Source: Phoma sp. XZ068 (taxonomy: Eukaryota > Ascomycota > Dothideomycetes > Pleosporales > Didymellaceae). Taken from it: 64,000 nt of DNA. Shown piece by piece: positions 21,242-31,263 of this stretch (the first letter of the stretch is position 1; each line of letters begins with the position of its first letter). The notes below the pieces were generated by a model that was not told where the DNA came from, ran no database searches, and saw only the letters and a list, made by a program, of their open reading frames with translations. The stretch spans positions 186,001-250,000 of the forward strand of contig RBKR01000016.1 of the NCBI GenBank assembly GCA_004835665.1, read 5' to 3'. A program made the position numbers and the translations under genes.

Positions 21242-22394
21242 GCGGCGAAGTGAGCCTGTCTAGGCGACAAAGTATACCGGCCGCGTTAGAACAACGCGTC
21301 ATCAGCACGAGTGCTATGCCTCTTTCTCCTCTGCAGTCTGTTGCATGATACCCGGCGTTTCTAGGATGGCGTTGCATACTGGATTTGACTCTAGACCGAG
21401 CGACATTTACGAATATTGCGGTCTCGTGCGTTTCGATAGATTTAACATAGACATGTCACCATAGAAATTCCACGCTGAAGGCCAATGTGGCTGAAAACCT
21501 TACTCAGAAATTACATGCATGGAGGCAAGGGAGCTTCGAAGAGTTAGATGCGTAACCTGGAACTCATAAACGGCTGCGCCACCACGAGCAGCGTCCGAAC
21601 AGTTTCCTGCACCCCATCCTGTCATAATGAAAGCGGATGACCTAGTGAGAGATGATGCTCACTGTCTTGCTTGTTTTCACGCAACCCACTCCTTCTGTGC
21701 ATCTCATTTTCCTCGAAATGATCCATTTAAACGTCTTACGTTGAAGGTGAGGCATCCGTTGTCCTTGATGTCACCCATACATTTGTGCGACCGTATTTCA
21801 ATGAGCGTGGAAGAGTAGCACCTGCATCCAGGCTCTGTGCTACCACCTCCCTTCGCTACATTTTCCAATTGCCCGGAGTCCAGACGCGCAAGTGCGCTTC
21901 CTCGGCATTGGTACGGTTGCGTCCGTCTGTCGGGTCAAATTATTACCGTCTTGGTGGCGCTGGATCCATGAGGTGAATCCTCAAGGGACACCCGAGAGTC
22001 ACTGGAGCAAACGAAGTACTCTGAATGGCTACTATTCGAGGCTATCAATACATCATAGCAACGGGGACCACCGTGAAGGGTGCCCAGGCCCGGCCATCCA
22101 TCAAATGTCGGCTTCATACGCCATGTTTTGATATCCTGTACGCCTTTGCCTTGACCTAGCTCGAGGACTGTCAGATTGGGTTGCCTTGCGGCAGTTAGTC
22201 CTGTCAGACCGGTGAGTCGTCATCTACTAGGTATGTTTTCTGGCAAGATGAGCTCCCTTAACGCCACTTAAAGATTCATCAAGATGAGTATATAGCAGCC
22301 TCGACGTCCACATCAGCCAGCCATCCAGCAGCCCACACTCGCTTCTTTCATTAGATCTTTCAGTCTTTCGTTCTTTTCTAATCACTCGTTCAAG
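21242..22394. other. Intergenic region
   Basis: About 1.15 kb between co-directional genes. Beyond the TATA-like element near the downstream gene, I see nothing coding or repetitive. Confidence 0.5.
22289..22295 (+). promoter_or_regulatory. TATA-box-like element
   Basis: TATATAG about 100 bp upstream of the ATG of the secreted protein gene at 22395. Support is positional only. Confidence 0.45.
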
Positions 22395-23811
22395 ATGATT
22401 GTTCCATTGTTCATTGCTGTTCTTGCAGCAGTCTCCACTGCTCAGTGCCAGGAGGTTACGGAGACAATAACTCGATGCACGACTAACTACAACATGTTTC
22501 CTGCACCCACTGGGGAGAATGTCGAAACAGCACTCTATCCCAGTCCTACAACCAGCAGCTTCACAATGACCATCACAAGCACCACCCAGGATACAATCAC
22601 CATCACTCCTTCGGCCACCACTTTCACCGACATAGTCAACGTCACTTCGACATTTACCACGACCGAGACATCTATTCCGGCCGCTCTCACGATCTCTGCA
22701 CCAGTTGGATTCTTCCCCCTCCTTAACTTGGGGACGCCTACCGCCACCGCCACTGCAACAGCCGCAATCGGCCGTCATAGACGTGCGTCGATCGAGTCCC
22801 GCGCCGAGCACCTCAAGCGCCTTCCCAAGACTCCGGCCGGACACTCTGGAGGGTTCATTGTCTTTACCAACGGCGACGGCAAAAGTCTCAACCGCATGTA
22901 TCCTTCACTTGTTGAATGCCGTGTTACTGTCAACGTCAACAGCACCGAGACCGTTCTCGTCACTGGTCCCCCTAAGACCGAAGTATTGGTCCCTGCCACT
23001 GCTACTGCTGTTAGCACTTCGACATTCAGCATCACGGAGACAGTCACCGAGGTTCAGGCTCAGCAAACTGAGTACGCGGCTTGTCAATCTAACAACGTTG
23101 GTAAGTAGTTCCACCGCATCACTTTGGCATCTGTGCAAAGTTCTAACAAATCTAGTAAACAATGTCATCGGCTACGACAACTTGCCAGTCTGGTTCGACC
23201 GCGTCGTCTTCCAGCCCGAGGAAGGCTTCCCCATCGCCAACAGCCAGGTCATCAACACCACGTCCGCCACAAACTGCTGCATCGCATGCCAAAAGACGCC
23301 ACACTGCGCTGGCTCCTTCTACGCCCCATCCCTGCGGGCCTGCCACCTGCAACTCACCGAAGCCGCGCCCTCATCCTCCCCCTCGGTCCCCTCGCTGCCA
23401 GAATCGACCTCTATCCCGCCCTTCCCCCTCCCCTCATCCAACACAAGCCTCCCCTACCCAACCGCATCTGGCGCCCCCTACCCGGCCGGCAACGACACGA
23501 TGATCCTCTTCCCCACAGCCACCGGCCTCATCCCCTCCGGCTTCTCAACCGTGATCCCCAGCGCCACCATCATCTCACCTAGCTCCGAGCCCGCCTGGCC
23601 ATCCGCCTCCGCCGGCGCCGGCACCGGCACCTGCCCCTCCGGTAGCATGAGTTTGTACCTGGGTCGGGTGTACGGGCAAATCAAGTTCCCCAAGGATGTG
23701 GCTGTGTATTTCAGCAATGGGCCGTGTGGACGCATGGGCATTGATTTCGAGTCTGTGGAGCCGGCAACGAAGGAGTTGGTTGCGAGGAGGATGGTGCAGA
23801 TTGGGTCTTAG
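22395..23811 (+). CDS. Secreted Ser/Thr-rich protein, two exons, function unknown
   Basis: Exons 22395-23100 and 23156-23811 join across a 55-bp intron (GTAAGT donor, TTCTAACA branch, CTAG acceptor; phases 1+2) to give 453 aa. A signal peptide is clear (MIVPLFIAVLAAVSTAQC). Residues about 40-115 are Thr/Ser-rich with TTT/TST runs typical of O-mannosylated wall proteins. A basic site GRHRRASIESR follows (about 118-128), a possible processing point. The second exon has a cysteine module (TTSATNCCIACQKTPHCAGS...CHLQL) resembling small apple/PAN-like or WSC-like folds, then a Pro/Ser-rich linker and a C-terminal CPSG...CGRMG segment. There is no clear GPI signal. It is probably an extracellular or cell-wall protein; I do not recognise a named family. 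Confidence 0.82.
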
Positions 23812-26504
23812 ACGTGTCTTGAGATGTTAACGTTGATATTGTATTGATGGAACGACACAAGCAAGAGGGGTTAGGGTGTAATCAAGGTGTGGATTAGACG
23901 CATTGATAGGGGGTTTGGGGAGTTGTTATGTCCATGTCGCTCCTTGATGTTCTGGATTTGGATTTGGATTTGTTGCTGCTGCTGTGTTTGGATTGGATTA
24001 TACATTTCTCTTCTAGACATAACTTTGTGGCCGATGGAGGTCTTTTGCTGGATAATTAGGCTTGTAGAAAGTACGCATTGCATCTATCACATGACTATTT
24101 GCTTATTTTACATGACCTTCAAGTTGTTTTTCGTTTCCAAGTAAGAATCTGATGTGAATACAGACACGCGTCAGTCACCTGATGTTTTTCGGAGCGGGAC
24201 GAAGAATCTGGAGATCAACCAGGACAGCCCTAACCCAATGCTACACATCTTCCGAGTTTCATTGAATGCTTTCAGATCTGATCTTCTGACCCAAGGCGGA
24301 AAAGGGACATCCCTAGCCGTAAGTGTCTTGTCTGGTTTCAGAAGTTTGTGGCTTTGGCGATCATGGAGACTATCCTGAAGGATTGCCCTAGCGTTCCCCA
24401 CCTGCGATCGATCTCATCAAACAAAGCGGAGAAAGATGCGGGAGTGGCGGGGTCATGTTCATCTTGGAGTTTGGGTCAATACCGTGTTGTCGTGATGTTG
24501 TACCTTTGCGTTTGTATGGCGCAGCGCGAACAAGCAAGCTGCGGATCATGACGGTGCTGACTGCATAACAGCAAGACGCGATAGTGTTGCCATGGGGACG
24601 GATGTTTTGTTGAAGACACAAGACATCTCGTGAGTGGCTGCATTCTCACATTGCTCACGAGGTGGTTGAGACAGGTGAGCGACAAGTCCGAGGTGACCTG
24701 TCTTTGCAAGGTCATGACATCGGCTCTCCAATTTCAGGACAACACCGGCGCGTTGGGGCTCGGGCGAAAGACGCGTTGAGCTTGTAATGAAGATCTGAGG
24801 ATCTTCACGTGCCCCCCGTTAGCTGCATCGATATCCGAGCCGCAGCAAGATTTCAGGTGCTGGTGCGATCTTTTTGGACGCGTCGACGGATTCGACGGAA
24901 CCTACTCCGGATTGAGATCTTGGAAGGTTTCGCTTAGGAATTGACAGTGGGCTGGTGGCTTGCGCAAGTCAACGGTACCAACGGCTACTCCGAGTTCACA
25001 GATAAGGCATTTTCTCACACTGCGAGCGCTGCTGACGTGGGAGTTATCGGACGTAGTCGGCTGTGGTGTAAGGTCTGCTTGCGGTTATCAGTGGTGCAGA
25101 TTAAGGGCCAATGGGGTGTGTTGACAGCAGAGTGGTCGTGGTAGCGAGTGTGCCCCTCGCATGAACAGGTCATCCGCTGGGTATTGCTGAAGTCAAGGTA
25201 CCCGCCTTGCTCGCAATGGCCGGCAGCCTTGTGGACTCGACAAACGTCGGCACGTTCGCATGTTTAATTGCTGTCAGGTGCATTGATCGCGATGCTCGCG
25301 CATCTCCCGAGCTCCTAAAGGCAGCGAGCGAGAGCACTGATATAATGTGCCGAGCTATAAGAGGTGATTCCCGGTGATTGCACTGATGCTCCTTCTAGAC
25401 CAGGCAGAGGCGTGGTGGTGCTGGTTGGTGGAGCAGGGAGCTGCAGCCAGGATGTCCCGCAGCGTGCCTTGTACGAGTTTCACCAGCCCCAGGCTCTGAG
25501 TGGATGGCGGCAGCCACGCGATAGGCTGTGCCGCAGAACCCCTTTGACCTGCGCAGGTCGTTGGCTGGCGGCTGTCGTTCGCGAGCTAGCGTTGCGGTGC
25601 GTTGTGCAGGCGCTCCTCCACGGCCCTGCAGCAGCGACGGCCATTGATTCTGCCAGTTCTGCTCGCATAAGGAAGAAACTGCTGCTTGGGCTGCGCATGA
25701 CAGGCGCCATCGCGTCCGTGAGCAAACAGCTGGCTAGCGGGCGAGCTGGCGCGAGGTTATTCCTGGCGGCCATTCCTATGACGCGCGATCGATCAGTGGA
25801 ACGCGTCGAGGCAGCGGTGCGATTGGACGGCCCCCCTTGCACAGTCGCTCCTTCCTTGCTGCGCGCCAAGGCAGGAGCAGCTGCAGCTGATTCCACGGCG
25901 CTCGCTGCTGCTGCTGCCGCTCTCCCCTCTCGTCGCGTCTTACTTGTTGGCAGCCTGCACGCCGGTTGTTGATCGCAGCTGCCCCCCCGCGCCCGTCCAT
26001 TGTCCTTCCCCTTGTAAACACACTCTCGCACAACACGCACAACGCGCACAACGCGCACAACGCGCACACCCGCCTGCACACGCTCGCTCCGCCCGCCATC
26101 GCCGATCAGGCCATTGCCCTTTGATCTGTCGTCACTGGCCGCCTGCTAGCGCCGGCAAGCGAATCGCTCGGCTGCTTCATATCGCTCTCCGCACAGGTAC
26201 GATAGCAGCCCACCGCCTCGACCACGCCCGTCGCTCACCGCTGCTCCCAAGCACTACCCAACTCCCCATTCTGCACGTTGCTGCCAGACAGCGCCTTCCT
26301 GTCTGCATTCACCGCCCAGACCAGCTCTCCCTCACCAACGGTCCGCACGCCTATCGTCATCGCAATCTCCCGCACCTCTCCATTCGCCGACCGTGCTCCG
26401 GAGCCTGGCCTGCCCCATTGTGCAAAACTCTACGCGACTTCACGCGTCAAAGCGCCTGGAGAGACTATACAAGCTCTCCTAGGACGTCGGCCGCCTCGCA
26501 TGTA
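23812..26504. other. Long intergenic region and GC-rich leader of the forkhead gene
   Basis: About 2.7 kb. The first 1.5 kb is unremarkable. From about 25,400 to 26,500 it is strongly GC-rich, with CpG- and CTGCAG-rich sequence and long accidental open frames on both strands, which suits a long leader/promoter of a regulatory gene. The forkhead frame stays open for 561 bp before its likely ATG. A 9-bp tandem repeat lies at 26027-26070. Confidence 0.5.
26027..26070. repeat. Short 9-bp tandem repeat
   Basis: Four consecutive copies of CGCACAACG-like units (the first ends in A) followed by a partial fifth, in the leader of the forkhead gene. Read in the forkhead frame it would encode a HAQRAQRAQRA-like run. 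Confidence 0.8.
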
Positions 26505-28793
26505 ATGGCAGCAGCGCGCCGACAGCCGTCCATGCAGATTTTTCAGGATCCCGCACCACCTCAGGACCACCACCAGGCCGCCGCCGCCGCCTACCACCCG
26601 CGCTACCTCGACGCCTTTGTGAGCATCGTCGACGTGTCCACCGACTCACACACGCGCCTCGCCCCGCCCGACGCCCTCTCCAGCGAGCCGTCGCCGCGCA
26701 AAGGACGTCACGTCTCCAGCTCTCCGCCCCGAAACGTCCTTGGCAAGAAGAACGTCAACCTCCCACCTCCCCGCGAACAGCGTTTTCGCACCGACGCGCC
26801 CATGAAGAAGACGCGACAGCCCGACCCATCCCAGGTCATGGCCCCCGTGCAGTACTGGCCCGGTCTCCCGTCGTCCCAGACGGACAAGGAGAACGCGTAC
26901 GCCTACCCAGACCCCAACATGACAGCCATGTCAGCCGCAGAACCGCCGATGAAACAGGCATCCAACAACAAACGCGCCCTGATGGATGCAGCGCCCTTGC
27001 GCGACCGCAGCAAGAAGCAAAAGGTCGCCAAGGAAGTCAAAGTCGAGGAATCTGAAGGACCCCTCCCTGAACCAGACGAGATGCCTGCCGTCGAGGACGA
27101 TGGCAACAAGCCGTCGTACAGCTATGCCATGCTCATCGGAATGGCCATTCTTCGCGCTCCGAGTCGACGTCTCACATTGGCCCAGATCTACAAGTGGATC
27201 TCAGACACATTTGCATTCTACCGCAACTCCCAAGAGACAGGGTGGCAGAACAGCATCCGCCACAATCTCAGCCTTAGCAAATCCTTTTCCAAGCAGGAGC
27301 GACCGAAGGATGATCCCGGAAAGGGCCATTACTGGGTGATTAATGCCGGCTTTGAGAAGCAGTACCACAAGGTCAAGCCTACACGCCGCACCACCAACCC
27401 TGACGGTTTTGTCCCAGCATACCCCAGCGACCTGCCTCGCCCTTCCACCTCGACCTCTGCTAGTTTTCCGCCCATGAGCTCGACCAAAGGCTTTGACTCG
27501 AGCAGATTCCCAGAACCAGAGGAGAATGATCTGCCAGACTCGGATGCCACTATTCCCTGCTCAGACCCTGCTGCTCATGATGGACATGACTCGATGAACA
27601 TGCCGCCGCCACGTGCAATGCCGTCCTCACCACCACCGGCTGACATCCAGTCGTCTCCACCACCGCCCGTCTCGCGGTCGCGCTCTGCACGCGAGGACAC
27701 GCCACCGCGCGCGCCTCGCTTCCCATCTCACAGCCGCTCAGGTGGACGCCGGCGCAAGTTCAACGGCCTTGGTGACAGCGGCTACTACTCCTCCATTGAG
27801 TCATCTGCGATCAAGGGTAACCCGCTCGGGCCACTTCTCACTTCCGAGGCTGATCTCGATCGACCAAGCATCAAAAGGGGACGTGCCGAAGAGGAAATTG
27901 CCCGAATACGTGGCTCCTCCTACGACTCCCCGTCGAAGACCAGGCCATTCATGAAGCAGCCCGGTGCTGCCCAACCGATTTCGTCGCCCTTCCGCCCAAG
28001 CGACAAACTAAACGGGAACCCTCTTACCCCTGCTATCGTCTTCAAACGCCCAGCCCTACCTCCCGCTTCTGCATCGCCCAACACCAACCTACGAAACCAC
28101 AGGAATAAGATGCGGGAGCTTGTCGGCGGTTCGCCAGACAAGAGCTTGGCCATGTGGGTCGACACATCGTTCCTCGATGCCAAGGGCTGGAGCCCGGCTG
28201 TGTCAATCCCTAACGAAGAGCATGTCAACCTTGTCGGCGATGGCTTTGAGAGCACGTTTGACATTTTTGGTGACTTTGGCTACAACGAGAGCCCGCTCAA
28301 GCGTAGTACTGGCAAGCAGCGCCCACGCATGGAACGTGCTGTCACCACCAGTGGTGTTCTTGCTGATATCACCGGCCTGAAGGGTAACATGACGAACTCG
28401 CCCACTCCCAACTGGAAGATGGCATCCTCATTTCTCAACATCCCCAACCTATCGCCGATCAAGGGCATGTCACCACTGAAAGCACCTCAGCTGAGGCCTC
28501 CAACATCCAACCCCCTGGCAGGCCTTGGTCTTTCCATCCCCAAACCGAGCAAGGACAACAGCCTGCCTGGTCTTTCCCCTCCGGAGTCCTTCAGCGCTCC
28601 TTCCACACAGCAGCAGAGCAAGGATGATGACGACATCTTCCATCTCCTGCATAGCGACGAATCCGAGCCTGGTATCGATCTGCTTCAAGGATTCGAGAAG
28701 ATCGGCGCGAGATCGTCTGCTGTCGCGCCAAATGGCTCACCCAAGAAGCTGTCGAGGCCCGGTCTCGCTCGTAGCAGCACTGTTCGATTCTAA
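26505..28793 (+). CDS. Forkhead transcription factor (HCM1/FKH-like, no FHA domain)
   Basis: A 762-aa regulator from the ATG at 26505. The same frame is open for 187 codons further upstream, but the residues there are His/Arg/Ala/Pro-rich and repeat-derived, so I treat that as leader. The forkhead winged-helix domain (about 199-290) is well preserved: KPSYSYAMLIGMAI, LTLAQIYKWISDTF, the recognition helix GWQNSIRHNLSLSKSF and GKGHYWVI. An N-terminal stretch has basic clusters (RSKKQKVAKEVK) likely to be nuclear localisation signals. The long C-terminus is Ser/Pro-rich with many SP/TP sites (SPIKGM, SPLKAP, SPSK), suggesting CDK-type phosphorylation, and an acidic segment KDDDDIFHLLHSDESEPG near the end. 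With no FHA domain visible it is closer to yeast HCM1 or fission-yeast Sep1 than to FKH1/2. The cell-cycle role is inference. Confidence 0.9.
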   Translation: MAAARRQPSMQIFQDPAPPQDHHQAAAAAYHPRYLDAFVSIVDVSTDSHTRLAPPDALSSEPSPRKGRHVSSSPPRNVLGKKNVNLPPPREQRFRTDAPMKKTRQPDPSQVMAPVQYWPGLPSSQTDKENAYAYPDPNMTAMSAAEPPMKQASNNKRALMDAAPLRDRSKKQKVAKEVKVEESEGPLPEPDEMPAVEDDGNKPSYSYAMLIGMAILRAPSRRLTLAQIYKWISDTFAFYRNSQETGWQNSIRHNLSLSKSFSKQERPKDDPGKGHYWVINAGFEKQYHKVKPTRRTTNPDGFVPAYPSDLPRPSTSTSASFPPMSSTKGFDSSRFPEPEENDLPDSDATIPCSDPAAHDGHDSMNMPPPRAMPSSPPPADIQSSPPPPVSRSRSAREDTPPRAPRFPSHSRSGGRRRKFNGLGDSGYYSSIESSAIKGNPLGPLLTSEADLDRPSIKRGRAEEEIARIRGSSYDSPSKTRPFMKQPGAAQPISSPFRPSDKLNGNPLTPAIVFKRPALPPASASPNTNLRNHRNKMRELVGGSPDKSLAMWVDTSFLDAKGWSPAVSIPNEEHVNLVGDGFESTFDIFGDFGYNESPLKRSTGKQRPRMERAVTTSGVLADITGLKGNMTNSPTPNWKMASSFLNIPNLSPIKGMSPLKAPQLRPPTSNPLAGLGLSIPKPSKDNSLPGLSPPESFSAPSTQQQSKDDDDIFHLLHSDESEPGIDLLQGFEKIGARSSAVAPNGSPKKLSRPGLARSSTVRF

Positions 28794-30148
28794 GCTTACG
28801 TCGCACATGAGTAGATCGCGATCACTCGACTTCCGACTCAATCGAGGCTTGAGTGTTGTCATTAAGTTGTAGCCGCCTCACAGGCTGGCTCCTGATGGCA
28901 TCACAACACAGCCAGGTTGGCAAGGTTATCGTATGTGAGCCATCCTACTCAGTTGTCGCAAAGCCTATTACCCCCACCCCTTCCACAATTATTGCTATCA
29001 CCCGTTCACTCTTCCATCCATATCCTTTACCAGGCCGCCTTCATCCTACCCTTCTTCGAGCGACACTTGGATGCACACTTTGGATTTATCTTCTGGATAA
29101 TCCTCCCTTACGATGTCACGATGAATGATACCCACGATAGCAACGGCCGGCCCCTTCTACGTATAGCGCTTTAATCCAGTATTGATTAATATTGGGCACG
29201 GCGTTCTGGTTCGAAGGGCCACGTGGGCGTACATACTACCCCCTGTGCTTTTCTGTGTCGACAAAGACACTGGCGTTTTGTTTGGTTCGAGTGCAATCGC
29301 ACGGTAATCTATAGTTATCCGGAGCATGTTCTTTAGCAGCGGCAGCGCAGTAATGCGAGGCGTCAGGCGTTGGACGCCGTTTCTAGATGGCTAGACGCTG
29401 GTTGGGCGCGGATATCTGGACGTCATTATGGTCGTCACTTTGTTTAGCGAAATGTCACTCTTGATACTTTGCCACTTCTGTCTTTGGTCCAACATGGTTT
29501 TGCGTGTGACATACTTTGAGTTCCTAAAGTTGTTTACCACTCTATAAATTCACTGGTTAGTGTTGTCTCAATCGAGCTCCTGTCGACACTATACAAAGCG
29601 TAACCTTGACTGAATGCAAGAAGTAACATACGTTCAGTAGTAATTGTAAACGTTGGATAAAACTATAAGACCTACTTTCTCGTCAGTACCTCAAAGCTGA
29701 AGTCAAACACGGGTGTATCTAGTGGCTGCTTCTCTTACATTCGAAGGAGGAAGTACAAGGTGGCTCACTGACATCTGAAGCTCTGACCGGAATATTGGGG
29801 TTTGTGCTGGACGCTGAGAGATAAACAGAGAGTAGATTGCGCATCGTACGTAATATACTTTGACACTTGGCGAGGATGAGGGATATAGGTATTGTAAGGT
29901 GTGGGATTTTTGAAGTTTGTGAGAGGACCTTCAATTAGATGTAGTAAGTAACACTGGGAAATGGTGGACTTATCAGAAGCTAGGCAGACTATTTGCATTT
30001 GTACAAGCCAAGTACGTTTAGAACAAAAGTTTCAAGGAAAAGATGATGAAATCTATGAAGATAGCAGATCTGTCTACAAATACAAGGAAACGCCATGCAA
30101 CCCCAGCGCCTAAAGCAAAGAAGATAATTTCATCTAGTATCGACCGAC
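28794..30148. other. Intergenic region
   Basis: About 1.35 kb between convergent genes. It turns AT-richer after about 29,500. I find no gene, RNA or repeat. Confidence 0.5.
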
Positions 30149-31147
30149 TCAGTTCCATGCCCGATAGATGTTTGGCAGCGGCACCGCGAGAGCATCTCCG
30201 TTTTCCTGAATGATCAGGGATACGCCTGCGACCAGACAATCATAATTTCCCACAATATTTATCCCCAGAACGCACGCCGCTCGGTCGTCGACTTTGACCG
30301 TATCGTAGACAGCTGTGAACGGCTGAATCAGAGAATCCGCATCGATAGTGGTAGTATCGTCTGCTCGGTCGAGTTCATCAGCGTGCTTGAGGATATAGTC
30401 AATCACACCGAGGATCCCCGTGCCAAACACCGCTGAAATAGTCGGCAGAGCAGACCCAGTAATCACCGTCACCCCGCCGTTGATGAGCGTCTGCACAACC
30501 CTAAATTGCGACGCAAAACCGAATATCGCTCTGATACCGCCACCAATGCCAAGCGCCGTGAGGGCGTCCAAGACCACAATATCCCATTTTGCGTGGCCCC
30601 CTGATCCGAGCACGATTTCGGTGGTGCTTGGCTCCGTCATGGTCAGCGTCCATTCGGATGTCGGGGGGTCTTCGAGCGTGAAACTCTGCGTCTTTCCGTT
30701 GACGGTGACGTTGAATGACTTTCTCGAATGGCTCCCAAAACAACCTCCCGAACCGTCCATCTCGGTTTCAAACACCGTGTATGGGGCGCTCGTCGGTATT
30801 GTCTCGTTGTTTACAATGAAGGCTGGTATGTTTGTAATGCCGGACATGGGGGCGAGGCTGTCTCGGATCTTCGGCAGACCGAATTGCGTCTTGTATGCTT
30901 GAAGGTAGTCGTTCAGAGGTGCGTAGTCCTTGTCGAAGTTGCCAAGGTTGTTGCTCTCCCAGGAGTCGTAGTAGTGGCCGAGATCGACAGGGTTGAAGTC
31001 GTGCTTGATGCAATTTTCGTCGAGGCTCATGTCGATGATGGCTTCGTGGGGAGCATAGTTGACAATGAGCAGAGGGACTTGGAGCCCGGCAGAACAGAGG
31101 CCGACTAAAGCTGCTGAAGTGGCTGCAAAGGCGAAGTAAGAAGACAT
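30149..31147 (-). CDS. Secreted protein of unknown function
   Basis: A 332-aa single-exon protein with an N-terminal signal sequence (SSYFAFAATSAALVGLCSA). The middle has two short glycine-rich hydrophobic segments (about 200-216, LDALTALGIGGGIRAIF; about 225-255, INGGVTVITGSALP and FGTGILGVIDYIL), unusual in an otherwise soluble-looking chain. The N-terminal half contains a likely beta-rich region with cysteines (NCIKHDF, GSGGCFGSHSRKSF) and N-glycosylation sequons. No family is recognised. Membrane insertion or pore formation would fit the hydrophobic Gly-rich segments but is speculation. A TATA-like element lies 110 bp upstream. Confidence 0.75.
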   Translation of the reverse strand: MSSYFAFAATSAALVGLCSAGLQVPLLIVNYAPHEAIIDMSLDENCIKHDFNPVDLGHYYDSWESNNLGNFDKDYAPLNDYLQAYKTQFGLPKIRDSLAPMSGITNIPAFIVNNETIPTSAPYTVFETEMDGSGGCFGSHSRKSFNVTVNGKTQSFTLEDPPTSEWTLTMTEPSTTEIVLGSGGHAKWDIVVLDALTALGIGGGIRAIFGFASQFRVVQTLINGGVTVITGSALPTISAVFGTGILGVIDYILKHADELDRADDTTTIDADSLIQPFTAVYDTVKVDDRAACVLGINIVGNYDCLVAGVSLIIQENGDALAVPLPNIYRAWN

Positions 31148-31256
31148 TGTGGATATTGTTTCTGTGACGTTTTTGGAGGTAGAATGAAGTGTTGGAGGTA
31201 GATTGAAGGGCTGAATGCTGAGTTGTGTGACTCAATTTTTATGCGAAGACTTCTCC

Positions 31257-31263
31257 CTTTATA
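31257..31263 (-). promoter_or_regulatory. TATA-box-like element
   Basis: TATAAAG on the minus strand about 110 bp upstream of the ATG at 31147. Support is positional only. Confidence 0.45.

Noticed and set aside
25364..26079. Open frames of about 200 codons on both strands before the forkhead gene
   Set aside because: They overlap in GC-rich sequence, have extreme Ala/Arg composition and show no domain; GC-driven absence of stops explains them.
29190..29225. A GGTTCGAA string resembling a tRNA B box
   Set aside because: No matching A box at a suitable distance and no cloverleaf could be folded by eye.
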